This document shows, in pieces, positions 1 through 9,892 of a stretch of 20,816 bases of DNA (positions are counted from its first letter, which is position 1; every line of letters starts with the position of its first letter). The stretch covers positions 1 to 20,816 of the forward strand of contig JASBNA010000153.1 of the NCBI GenBank assembly GCA_038087015.1, given 5' to 3'. The position numbers and the translations under genes are program-made. Source of the stretch: Cerrena zonata (Eukaryota > Basidiomycota > Agaricomycetes > Polyporales > Cerrenaceae). Below the pieces are notes generated by a model, which saw only the letters and a program-made list of their open reading frames with translations, searched no databases and was not told the origin of the DNA.

Positions 1-1273
1 ACGATATAGTTCTGGTATATTTTCGCCAGTTGGAAGCAATAGTGGAAGCACGAAATGAATGGTGCTCAATTTCTCTATCCCACGGATGAAGAAAAATGAG
101 GCGCCGAGAAGCTGCGCCTTGTCGAGTCGTTTCGCCATCTCACATGCAATAGTGGATTTTCCGGTCCCCGCTAGGCCACTGAGGATGTATACAGGGATGT
201 TGGCAAAAGCCCTATCTGCCTTCGCCCATTTCTCGAGCTCGTCTAAGATATTGCACGAGTGCCAGCCAAGTAGTGGGATTTGGACTGGGTGTATACTGAT
301 TGATAGCTTGCTTCTGCAATAGGTAGTGCCCGTAGAGTGTCTTCATCCTCTTCGCTCCAATGAGAAGGTGAGCTACGTGTAATCTTACGCAGAAGTACAT
401 ACCTTTACGTGTTGCGTTCAGATCAATCCGCTATCAGTCCGATAATTATAGTGAGTGGTACAGAATTAATTCGGAACAATTGTCATTTGCTCACATTGAC
501 GACTTGTACTGTTTCGATCACTGCGCGCTGGATTGTAGTTACTATGCGTTCAATTGCTACCATGCTCTCTGTCTATGGAAATATTGGGCGATTAGTGTAT
601 TTGACTTCAGGTGCTGCAACGTATACAAACGTAAAATTCATTCTCGCATTTCTAATGCGATCAGTAAAGCCCTTCAATGCTTCTTCATCCCGGTTGCTTC
701 TCAGGAATCGAACAATAGCGTGGTGTTTGGACAGCTCGCTGATTTCTTCCGTAATGCCCTTGAGTGTCCTGATCAGAGCTTGAATAAGTACCAAATCTAA
801 CTGAGCCGGTCATGGTCACTTACTTGACGAGATCATCAACCCTCTTCGCAAGTTCAGTGGACGTTCCAATAGCTTCTCTAGCTTGATCACGGTGGGTGGG
901 TTGGGATTCGTCTATAGCAGCAACCGATTTCTTGCTTATGGCAATGATTGCCTCTGAGAGTAGCTTGATTTCATCCGACAGCTCCTTCTGTGTTTTCTTG
1001 TTTGCCTTCGTTTTCTATGATGTCCGATTAAGATAGGCCCAAAGAATAACGAGGGAAACGTACGAGGATCATTCCTATCAGTTCGCTTAGAACACCTGCT
1101 GCTGCAGCCAGTCCTGGGATAGATGCTAGGGCCAGAACATCCTTGCCTAAGTCGATGACCTTACGAGCTCCATCCAGCACATCTTCAATATTTTCCCTCC
1201 GAACACGGGATGAGTTGCGAGATGGGTTGCGAGATGAATCGCGAGATGGGTTACGAGATGAGTCGCGAGACAT
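1..1273 (-). CDS. NLR-like protein with NACHT/P-loop NTPase domain, 5' part only (runs off the left edge)
   Basis: Read right to left, this is the N-terminal part of a fungal NOD-like receptor, a family of nucleotide-switch proteins linked to self/non-self recognition. The first in-frame ATG is at 1271-1273. It opens a Ser/Arg-rich repeat, then a segment reading LALASIPGLAAAAGVLSELI, typical of the region ahead of NACHT in Agaricomycete NLRs. Probable exons are 1273-1064, 1005-824 and 768-631, with further small exons near 580-480. The last exon, from about 369 to the edge, has a clear Walker A motif (GLAGTGKST, about 149-175) followed by an alpha helix and a hydrophobic strand. The motif HYLAGTRA that normally precedes the NACHT fold is in one frame and ILDELEKWAKAD in the next, so one base appears to be missing near 250-253. 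The sensor repeats lie outside the window. The family call is firm; the exons around 370-630 are uncertain. Confidence 0.8.
1205..1273 (-). repeat. 12-bp coding tandem repeat at the NLR N-terminus
   Basis: About five to six imperfect 12-bp units encode alternating SRDS / SRNP on the minus strand, right at the start codon. Two units contain TCGCGA (near 1239 and 1263), the same palindrome that is enriched inside the neighbouring transposon. Confidence 0.7.
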
Positions 1274-1377
1274 CAATAGCGAAGGATATCGATCTTTACT
1301 TTCAATATCTGAAGAGTGAGTACTGGGTGTCCGGTTTCGAAGAGAGTGCAGCACACATTTCAGTCCTTATTGCCCGT

Positions 1378-2511
1378 TTGGAAAGGGCCGGTGAACCACC
1401 GAAAACCCATTGCGAATGTACTCAGGGGACTCCCCGGGACACCACCGAAAACCCATTCTGAACGGGCCAGGGGAGTCACTTGAGCATCGTGGTATGCCAG
1501 GGGACTTCCCTGGCCAGGTATGCTCTGGGTCAGGGAACTCCTTTGGTCGTGGTAGGTATAATAGTCAGTCGTGCTCAAGGAAGTCCCCTGAGGTCAGGGG
1601 ACTCTCTTGATCGTGATTGACTATCGTTCGCAAGGGAGTTCCCTGACCTCAGGGGACTCCTTTGGTCGTGGTGAGTGGTTTTTCTGGGTTCGTGCTCAAG
1701 GAAGTCCCCTGAGGTCAGGGGACTCTCTTGATCGTGATTGACTATCGTTCGCAGGGGAATTCCCTGACCTCAGGGGACTCCTTTGGTCGTGGTGAGTGGT
1801 TTTTCTGGGTTCGTGCTCAAGGAAGTCCCCTGAGGTCAGGGGACTCTCTTGATCGTGATTGACTATCGTTCGCAGGGGAATTCCCTGACCTCAGGGGACT
1901 CCTTTGGTCGTGGTGGGTGGGTTTTCTGGGCGTGCTCAAGGGAGTCCCTTGACATCAGGGGACTCTCTTGATCGTGATTGACTATCGTTCGCAGGGGAAT
2001 TCCCTGACCTCAGGTGAGTCTCTTGACCATGGTGAGTGGTTTTCTCTTCGTGATCATCGTTGATCATTATTCGTGGGGGACTTACCAGATCGCAAGGAAC
2101 TCCTTTGGTCGTGGTAAGTAACACCTAGTGTCTGATTTGCAAGGGAGTCCTGTGAGGTTAGGGACACCTTTGACCGTGATTCGCAGGAGACTCCTTTGAT
2201 GATAGTGAGTGTAGGGGGTGAACTTGGGTTTTTTCTTTTTTCTTCTTTTTTGTATAAATACTGTACCGTATTGTGGGTATCTGTATGTAGGGTCGGAATA
2301 TCATTTTTTCAATGTTTCACAAAGTTCATTAAAACAACTCGTATATGCTGGAAACCCATATTAGAGCACAAAACAGAACTTTTGCCTTCTGGGAGGTCGA
2401 GGAGAACAAATGTCAAATCACTCAAAATTGTGATTAACAACATTTCAAAACTCGTTGCCGTATGCTATACACTCACTCATGTTGGGAAACTACTTTGAGA
2501 AGTCGCAACTC
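1378..2511. repeat. Left terminal inverted repeat
   Basis: The complement of 18440-19306. The outer ~370 bp are nearly identical to the right copy, differing by a single base in the GGGCCGG(G) run. The inner ~290 bp (2220-2511) are only about 80% identical by eye. It is about 270 bp longer than the right copy because it holds extra degenerate 120-bp units. Short open frames here appear in both repeats but show no protein-like character, so I do not call a gene. Confidence 0.93.
1541..2190. repeat. Subterminal ~120-bp tandem repeats, left array
   Basis: The landmark CTTTGGTCGTGG recurs at 1541, 1660, 1781 and 1902, with degenerate copies near 2021 and 2100 (spacing 119-121 bp). Each unit holds two imperfect hairpin motifs in which GTCCCCTGA and TCAGGGGAC face each other across a 2-bp centre, plus a shared spacer containing TGATTGACTATCGTTCGC. 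Repeated subterminal motifs of this kind usually serve as transposase binding sites; that role is inferred here. Confidence 0.88.
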
Positions 2512-2633
2512 AAACCGTACCAATTCTTGATCATGTCTGTGATTCGCGACTGGGACAACTATTTACAATGCATCTCGAAAGCAAGAATATATATTTGAAA
2601 ACCAAAAAAATTCCGACTTGATAAGTAATAACG

Positions 2634-3322
2634 TTACGGCGAACCGTATGTGTCCATCCCAATGCGCCTGAACCGCTCAAGCATAATGCCTGCAGCATCA
2701 AGGGACTCCTTGATTTTCTCCATAGTATGACATGGTACACGTTGTTCAGGAAACCATTCCTACATAACGTATATAGCATGTTAGACCAGAGGAAAGTGAA
2801 AAGGTATGTACGAACCTGAACTGTGTCCTCCGTGACATCCCACCACTCGGGACGTTGTACTCCCAAAGTTTGTCTCCGGTCATCCCATAACCACCACTCA
2901 TTCAGAGTGAGTAGTTTCCTGTTGACGCGAGGGCGGAATGTTGGTAGTGGAACAAGGGAATCCATATGATCAGGAAAGCGGGACCAGGTGATAATGAAAG
3001 TATCATCGCGAGTACAGTCAAACCAATCAAAGGTTCGAGCAAAAAAGCTACCACCTTGGCAGCCATTGAGCATGAGGGTACCAACCGCATCCTTCATCGC
3101 GGTCTGAAAGAATAGCGAGTCGAGTAATAAACATGCACAGCGATGAAACAAACTTACCACCTCCAAATACAATCCTATACGCCACCGTGCTTTGGAATTC
3201 TCATCGGGAAGTTCTCGGGGGAAAGCATTAACAGCCATACAAATGCGCCAATGGAAGTGCAGAACAGTCGCGCAAAGGTCGACATTGACATTACCATCGA
3301 ATAACTGCTCGCCGTTGAACAT
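2634..3322 (-). CDS. Unknown KDZ-element protein, paralogue A (192 aa, 3 exons)
   Basis: I do not recognise the family. Exons 3322-3158, 3103-2816 and 2759-2634, with introns of 54 and 56 bp, give 192 aa. The start is MFNGEQLFDG and the stop is at 2634-2636. It is rich in Trp and aromatic residues, with conserved blocks LMLNGCQGGSFF, DWFDCTR, LNEWWLWDD and RPEWWDVTEDT. No signal peptide, membrane span or catalytic motif is evident. It is a diverged tandem copy of the gene at 3509-4189: the first two exons have identical lengths (165 and 288 bp) and introns sit at the same places, while only the last exon differs. It is the gene closest to the left terminal repeat. Both copies staying open suggests the protein is used, but its role is unknown. 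Confidence 0.8.
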
Positions 3323-3508
3323 CTGGGAGGCTTGAGAGTGTAGAAGTTGGGGAGGAGGCGAGGGGACAACACTAAGTAACCTCTACATCTGCAAATCGAT
3401 GATCATAAAGTCACTGATCGTGACATGGATGTGACATGACCGCTCGCGAGATGCTCAACAGCGTGATAATGATTCATGATACGAGTATTATATACATGCA
3501 TACGGTCC
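3323..3508. other. Spacer between paralogues A and B
   Basis: This 186-bp spacer holds a TATA-like stretch (near 3486-3496, TATATAATAC when read on the minus strand) that could serve paralogue A, pyrimidine-rich sequence just before its ATG on the minus strand, and one TCGCGA at about 3444. No gene is visible. Confidence 0.4.
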
Positions 3509-4189
3509 CTAAAGTTCTTCTTCTGCAAGGGGGAATACAAGTTCTTCGATTCCATCAAGCAACTCATTCATCGACTCCCTAGCCCGCGCGATGTTGTGGA
3601 ATGGAACATGAAGCTCAGGTGCCCAATCCTACCGTAACCACACGTTAGTCAGATTTTGTAGATATTTCAGTAGTCGTACCTTTGTGGTATCTCGTGTAAC
3701 ATCCCACCACTCTGGACGAGTCACATTTGAGTGGTGAGCCTCCCCATCCCATAACCACCACTTGTTCAAGCGGCGATGAGCATCAGTGAGGAGGTGTATG
3801 ATATGGCGTGGTGCCACGAATGGTTCCATGTGTTCAGGAAGGAGGTGCCAACTTATCGCGAAGCGATCTGGCCTAGTAGTGTCAAACCAGTCAAAATTTT
3901 GCTCAAAAAAAGCTCCTCCACGGCAACCGTTTAACATAAGAGTTGAGATCGCGTCTCTCATGCATGTCTGCCACCGATCGTGAGTCAAAGTCGCGAAGAA
4001 TATAACCAGTAACACAGTGCCTACCACCTCGCGATAGAGTCCTACATGCCATCTCGCAGTGCGCTGATCATTCCAAGGTTGGGTGTGGAACTTGTTCACA
4101 GCTTGACAGATCCGCGAGTGGAAGAAAAGCACTGGTGCACATAAACCATCGTTCATGTGACCATCAAACAGTTGTATGTCATTGAACAT
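3509..4189 (-). CDS. Unknown KDZ-element protein, paralogue B (190 aa, 3 exons)
   Basis: This is the tandem paralogue of the gene at 2634-3322. Exons 4189-4025, 3967-3680 and 3628-3509 (introns 57 and 51 bp) give 190 aa ending in an acidic tail LAEEEL. Shared blocks are LMLNGCRGGAFF, NFDWFDTTR, LNKWWLWDG and RPEWWDVTRDT. The last exon, with a helical stretch (RARESMNELLDGIEELVF), is the most diverged part. Start and both splice phases match paralogue A exactly, which supports the model. It lies 137 bp downstream of the transposase stop on the same strand, with a TATA-like GTATTTAT near 4263-4270 (minus-strand sense) and a CT-rich leader. Function is unknown; no known domain was recognised. 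Confidence 0.8.
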
Positions 4190-4326
4190 AGTGTTAATCC
4201 AGAAATGGTTTTACAAGGAGAGTGAGAGAAAGAACGAGGAAGCGGCAAGGTGGTGTGGCAACATAAATACATTTGATCGTGGGATAAACAATATCAAATA
4301 TGTTACCCCATGTCCTACATACAATA

Positions 4327-7300
4327 TTACGGTCCATTCACTACTCGTAGTGCCCGGTTTGCTTCCCGAGCAAAGTTCCTCCAAGTGTTCGCCTGCCTGG
4401 AGGCATGGCAACTGTGTCCGGGTGTTGTATGCATCGACCGTTTGGTCCATTGCTCAGCTCTGTGAGTGAAGAAACGGTGAGTCCATGTGAGTTCCGATTG
4501 GAGGAGTACCTTCTCCTCTGCCCACCGATCGCGACGAGACTTGGCTCGTAACCAATTTACGCGGAACACTGAACATAATATTTGATTAGACCCAGAAATA
4601 GATAAATAATGCAGCAAATACATACTTTCGGTAACAAAGACTGGATCGTCAGTCCCCGTGCGTGATGTTGTATGCCAGATCCATGAGAGTTTCTGCTTGC
4701 CCTGACCAGCCTCATTTGAGTTCGCGACAGCAGTGCTTGCGGTAAGGTCCTCGCGTTTCAACAGCTGGAACTGATCAAGGAGGTCGTCACAGGCGCCAAG
4801 CATCACCATAGCCTTCCGTGCCGTGGTATAGATTTTCGCAGCATTGTCGATAGACATTTGAATGGCATGAGCATCACCATAACTACGCAATCGCTTTGCA
4901 TAGTTGGTCGTGGGTGCATTGTTACGAATTCGCGAGCGATAAATAAAGGACTTGTGAGCGATCGCGACTCGCAGGAGATGCAAAGCATCGTTCGCCTGTC
5001 CTTCTCGCAGTTGGAGCTCACAGGATGCGATGCGATGCAAAGGACCAGAGCATTTCTCCTTGCCATATGAGGATGGAAGAGGGAGAGACTGTTGTTCAGG
5101 AAAAGTTGTCTCCACGACCACTGGTACATCAGAGGCATTCATGGTGCTTGGAATCGCCATGTCGTCATCATCGTTGACATCAAACCATTCGTCATCCAGA
5201 GTATTCGAAGGCAGCGTGACAAGTTCACCAAGATATTCTGAACCGCGACGTGTGAATGCATCAAGTCGTGCCTGCAGACGTCTCCGGCGTTCCTGCAGTG
5301 ATAGTTGTTGTTCGACAGTTGGCTTTGTCCCGAGCGACCGTACGTGCTTCATCAACTCAATTCTAGGTATCACGAGTTAGATGATACATGATGTCAGAGG
5401 AATCCAAAATACGTACTGTTGCTCTTCTAGTTTAAGACCTAATGATATCCACGCAGCAGACCCAGGCGAGATGTCAGACTGCAATTCAGAGGCCGCGAGC
5501 GTCAGCTGAACATCTGCCTTACCCGGCTGATGTTGATATCATGGAAGGTGAGCAATAGGATGTTAAATATGGGTAAATACATACCGGCACCGTCTTTAAC
5601 ATCCACACTGTCCATTACACTCACATTCGACAGTCGCTCATGCTGCAACTGTTCCTCTTCCAGTGTATATTGGGCAGTCAACTCGGGACCTACCCGTCGG
5701 CACAGCTGCTGAAAATACTCTTCGCTATCTTCGACTTGATCAAGACAGGCCTTCCATTTGCGCATAATACTGGGAACTACAAAGAAAATATCATGAGTAT
5801 GAAATTACGTGTGATAAAGGTCACGAGTTGCATATAAAATATCAAACCGCGACCTTGTAACCCAGCAAGGTAAAAAGATACACACCCATACGAACGAGTT
5901 TCCTCCAGTTTGAATCTGCCATATGGGCATCCAAATACTCCTGACGATGAAACCATGACATTGTTCGCGAGCTGCTTGCGGTATGGTTCAATGTGGCCCA
6001 CAAGGTCTCTATCACTTCGCCATCTACCTGACCGGCACCTCTGATGAAAGTAGGAGCATATCGCGGATAACATTCCTTGACGTGACCATGAACGTGGAAA
6101 AGACCAATCCCTCTTCGGATAGTGAGAGTGTTTGAGAGAGTGAGGTACGGGAAACACAGGTCTATCCGCTCCAGAAAGTGGACCCAGTATTGACACATGA
6201 TATCGTATAGCATCAGGAGAAGGAGCAGGAAGGGAATGTAGTTGATAGCATTGACAAACGCATAATCCATATAGCGGTATCTTCGAACAGTTTAGAAATT
6301 AGCAGATGTCCGAGATCAGGCAACACAGCACACACCCTTCCCCCTTCTCGAAATTAATGACAGAGTGAGGATAGAAACATCCATGACGAGCACAAGCAAT
6401 GGCACCAATTCCGGTAGCATCAAGATGGGCACGAGTGGCATTCTGGCTCTTTACCGCATCATGCTCGTGACATGTCGATTTCTGATTTTTGGAGGTGAGA
6501 TATAATAACATATAAGGATCTTCAAGGACATACATGGGCTTTCGGATGAGGAGCATTTGCAATATACTCATCGAAGTCGCGCTTCCCAACGAAATATCCA
6601 TGACCATCACTCAATGGTACATCGTCTTCAGGATACTTCATCTTGAGATGTTCCTGTTTGAAATTTCCGTCGCCAATGAGAGTTCGCATGAACTTCCACC
6701 TATAGGAGCCAATTAGCAATATTAATATTATACAAAACATGATATACAACCCACTTTTCACTGTCAGCCTGCCAATCATCGGGAAGATTGATACCAGGCT
6801 GTGGACAGGCTGGGCAAAACAGAGCGAGACCACCACCCGTGACCTTGACATTGGCATCGTGAGCTACACCAGCATTTTGGCGAGCTTTCAGGTTGCGCCA
6901 TTCCCTCGCGACTCGCATCAGTTCGCGATATCGGTCAGGCACAAGGTGTGGAAAACAATCATCAGTGAGTCGCTTGAGCTTGCTGTAGTAGCCTTGCGCA
7001 GATGATTTGGTCTGCAAGTTATTCAGATCGTAGTCTTCGAGCACACGAAATGTGAAGACAGTTTGGGGACGTTCATGAGTGACAGGGAATAAACCAAGGC
7101 GAAGAAATTGAACGAATGTGTCTGTGATGGGATTACAAGTGCAAACACGAGTCGGAAGGTGGTGGATGCCCGTAATATCCACGATCGTGACCCACTGATG
7201 ACCCAGTGAATCAAGGCCTTTGGGGTATCGCTGCGAGTGAGCGAGCAGTCCACCAGAATCATGGTTGGCTTGCTCATCATCAGAATCTTCCGCATTATTC

Positions 7301-8215
7301 GGGTCAGCCAGAGCAGAGAGTGTGTTTTCATCCTCGTCCTCTACTCCATTGGGCGGGGAAATATGGAGAGGATTAATGTCAGGAAATGCGGATGGACCGG
7401 GTGCAGCATCTTCCGCCGCAGGCGGACCAAAGGTAGGGCGTGGTAAGATATCGTCGGGAGGCAAGGGAATCGACGCTGCATATTGGGGACATAATCCTCC
7501 ACCGTGACCAAGGTTGAGTGTTAAACCTGTGAATCGCAGGGAGGATGGAATGAACGCATCGCCATTCCACTTTGCAACTCTGTGAAAAGGTTGCTGCGAG
7601 TGTTGAGTACGACAACACCGTGTGCAAAATGAGGGGTTGCCAAAACAATCGTGACATCGCCAAAGGAGTAGGTCGCGACATACAGAGCATCTCATCGTAG
7701 GTGGAGGAGCTTCATTTCAGTCATCTCATAGAGAAATGTTGACCTCTGGACCATCCAATCTGTCAAATGAGAGGTTTGTGTCTGCGATTGAAATGAGTAG
7801 GGAAACATCAGATATTGCAAATATTTACCTTTCGCTTGCGTTGCCTAGGTAGAGGCTGGTCAATGTGGAACCCAGAGTGTTCGATTGAAGCCTCCTCGAA
7901 TTGTGTGTTATCTACAGGAATAGGTCGTGGCTGTGGTCGCGAGTGTGCTGCTGAAAGAAGGGAATGTACACCACCACGCGCCCCAGGACGGAAGGAACCA
8001 CGAAGGGCACGTCGGATACGTGGGGTATCATAATCAGCAAGATGATGAATGATTTGAGTAGTTGGTCGGTCTCCCGATGTTGCAGACCACTCCTCAACAA
8101 GGGATGTTCCTCCGGTCGCAACACGACTCGGAATAGCTGTGTTTGGTTTAGGACGTTTGCGCGGATTAGATTGAAAGGCGGGGTCAAGCAGTGGGCGACG
8201 AGTAGGAATAGACAT
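4327..8215 (-). CDS. KDZ-family transposase with CxC2 cysteine cluster (9 exons, ~1129 aa, one-base frameshift)
   Basis: This is the enzyme expected to cut and integrate the element. Exons: 8215-7829, 7781-6755, 6699-6534, 6481-6336, 6280-5886, 5776-5585, 5513-5417, 5362-4626 and 4568-4327. After a basic N-terminus comes the CxC2 zinc cluster (CSVCRDLLLWRCHDCFG then CTRCCRTQH and HRVAKWNG), then VDITGIHHLP and CPACPQPGINLPDDW, all KDZ hallmarks. Likely catalytic acidic residues are the Asp of LIGDGNF (about 482), the Asp of LYDIMCQYW (about 602) and the Glu of GQVDGE (about 664). The helical C-terminus ends with the usual WLRAKSRRDRWAEE block. Exons total 3389 bp, one short of a multiple of three: between 7719 and 7692 the frame of FLYEMTE must shift to reach MRCSVCRD. 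Either this copy is broken or one A is missing from the assembly. Length is normal for the family. It lies 52 bp after the TET/JBP stop. Confidence 0.95.
7692..7719 (-). other. Frameshift site in the transposase
   Basis: In the upstream frame a TGA is met at 7692-7694; in the downstream frame a TGA lies at 7717-7719. No GT...AG pair in the interval restores the phase. Adding one base in the GAAA run (near 7716) would join the frames and make the spliced length a multiple of three. Confidence 0.7.
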
Positions 8216-8248
8216 TGCGATTATAGTGATACAGGGTTGCGAGTGCGC

Positions 8249-8256
8249 TTTATATA
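8249..8256 (-). promoter_or_regulatory. TATA box of the transposase gene
   Basis: A TATATAAA octamer on the minus strand, about 34 nt before the transposase ATG, inside the 52-bp gap after the TET/JBP stop codon. Its position suggests separate transcription of the transposase despite the tight packing. Confidence 0.6.
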
Positions 8257-8267
8257 CGGAATCAGGG

Positions 8268-9610
8268 TCACAAAGAAAATGGATCCCTCGCCATATTCAC
8301 CAACTTCTCTGAACCTGTTTTACCGACCCAACGACGGAAGACCTCCTGTGTCATGCAAGCTGCGGCTCGCACACCACAGTACTGCTGCACATCTGTCCGT
8401 AAGTAGAATGCATGGCTGAATCGTTGCCCATCAGCCTCAGCAACACCATGTCGTATTCCTTTCCCACTAAACCCCACGACAGTGCCAGGGCGGTTATGCA
8501 TCTGAAACCCAAGAGGTTCAAGACAGAGATGTGCCTTCGTATACTGGCCCACCGAGACGAGTATATCATACCAATAGTAGTTACCTTTGGGATCGCGGTG
8601 GAGTGGGGCCTGGCGATTCGCAATAACAGATATCGCTTGGAAGATGGACGGCCAAACATCCAAGACATCTGCAAATCGCGAGTCGCGACGCAGTGCCAGA
8701 ACTACCTCCCATTGCATCCGATATTGATCCGGATGCATGATTCGCAGGATTCCTGATATCATAGAGCCAGCATCGAGGAAATCTGACATCCATGCTTCAC
8801 CGGCAGAAGTCGTCAAGAAGGGGCTGGTCTTGAGCCCCGACACTTTACCCTGTGGATCGCGAGTCTCAACTAGTCAGCAAGACAAAGTGGTAAAAAGCAA
8901 CGAATACCGTACCTGGTGCCCAACCATGAACCATGCTGGTGAGAAATTGAACACTCCATTGATATCTCCAGGTGCCTCTTTTCTGAAAAGCAACCTGTTC
9001 CATCGCCAGGAATCACCCTCGCGACTTCTTTCCAACTCGTATGTGAGTAATTCATGTTGCGACATCGCTCCATCCTCCAGGATTTTCTAACGATTGTTTG
9101 TAAATGATAAACACAAGGTGTAGAATGACTGGCGAACCTGAATTCGCGGTGAGAGTAAATTGGGTAATGCCCAAACCAGGATTCGGCCTTCACTATCTAC
9201 CACTGTTTGTGGCGAGACAATTGTCGTGAGACCATCCCGCCATCGTTTGAATGATGCCGCGAGCTTCGGTTCCTTTTGACCCATCCCATCTCCAAGACAT
9301 CGACGTGTGCATTCGTATACATACTTCTGGTAGTTCCATGCAATAGTCACTGTCACGAGTCGCACTTATCAGGAAGATCGCGATCCATGCAGAACTTGTC
9401 ATAAGACATACCTGGATCAAGAAATGCCTTTACAAGGCTCTCTACAACGGAATCGCACTCCGTGACCATCTCAGCTGACAGATGGTCTGGACGTAGCGGG
9501 TGCCCGTCTGATCCCTTGCAAGTGCGAGTCGCGAGTGTATGAGTAAACAGTGACAACATATATGAGGTAGTTGCATGCATTCGGTCAAATCCTGATAATG
9601 TAGTGGCCAT
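8268..9610 (-). CDS. TET/JBP-family 2-oxoglutarate/Fe(II) dioxygenase (388 aa, 4 exons)
   Basis: Members of this family oxidise 5-methylcytosine (TET) or thymine (JBP) in DNA using Fe(II), 2-oxoglutarate and O2. Exons 9610-9412, 9349-9138, 9086-8913 and 8849-8268 (introns 62, 51 and 63 bp) sum to 389 codons. The double-stranded beta-helix core is in the last exon: iron ligands His279 and Asp281 (PLHRDPKGNYYWYDIL), the distal His329 (GFSGKGIRHGV) and a following Arg338 that fits the 2-oxoglutarate-binding position. The RPGTVVGFSG stretch before the distal His matches fungal TET/JBP proteins found beside KDZ transposases. No CXXC or other extra domain is visible. The ATG at 9610 is the best start, but the frame stays open a further 13 codons upstream, so a small 5' exon is possible. 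All key residues are present, so it should be active. The substrate base is inferred from family, not seen. Confidence 0.92.
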
Positions 9611-9892
9611 ATGGACGGAATGGAGTAGGAAGAAGAGCTCGTAATGTGGTTACCACGACACCAGGATGTCGCGAGTGTGCGATCCACATGGTTGATGTTG
9701 ATCGATAGCACCAAAAATAGATACGACCTCTACCTAGAACCGTCGTAGCATGTGGTGCAAGGTCATCTTATCATTGAAGCAGCATTCTATTTCCAGTATT
9801 CTGCCAACAAGTGACAACTGGCGAATTATGGTTCGCGGGCCCCTATTTAAGTGCAGTCGACATCAAGCTGAGTCGCGATCATATCTCAGAGT
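9611..9892. promoter_or_regulatory. Divergent promoter region between TET/JBP and the 928-aa gene
   Basis: This 282-bp spacer separates two divergent start codons. A TATA-like TATTTAA at 9844-9850 lies about 43-49 nt before the plus-strand ATG at 9893. Two TCGCGA palindromes (9669 and 9873) sit near its two ends. Shared control of both genes is possible but inferred. Confidence 0.5.

Noticed and set aside
1370..1377. TTGCCCGT and 19307-19314 TCGTGACC as an 8-bp target-site duplication
   Set aside because: The two 8-mers do not match in direct orientation, and neighbouring 8-mers outside the 11-bp tips do not match either.
1410..1610. A 66-codon frame present in both terminal repeats (also 19073-19273, opposite strand)
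   Set aside because: It is a by-product of the hairpin repeat sequence being identical at both ends; composition (Gly/Pro/Ser from the repeat units) and lack of context argue against a gene.
1541..2190. CRISPR-like array
   Set aside because: The 120-bp units are tandem repeats of whole sequence, without unique spacers, in a eukaryotic transposon end.
2196..2498. A 100-codon frame in the inner left repeat, with a related 73-codon frame at 18453-18674
   Set aside because: Related because the repeats are homologous; the two diverge without keeping the frame over its length, and neither resembles a known protein.
9442..9714. Frame starting at 9714 as the N-terminus of the TET/JBP protein
   Set aside because: It is in a different phase from the TET/JBP first exon, and no intron of workable length links them; the ATG at 9610 gives a consistent model.
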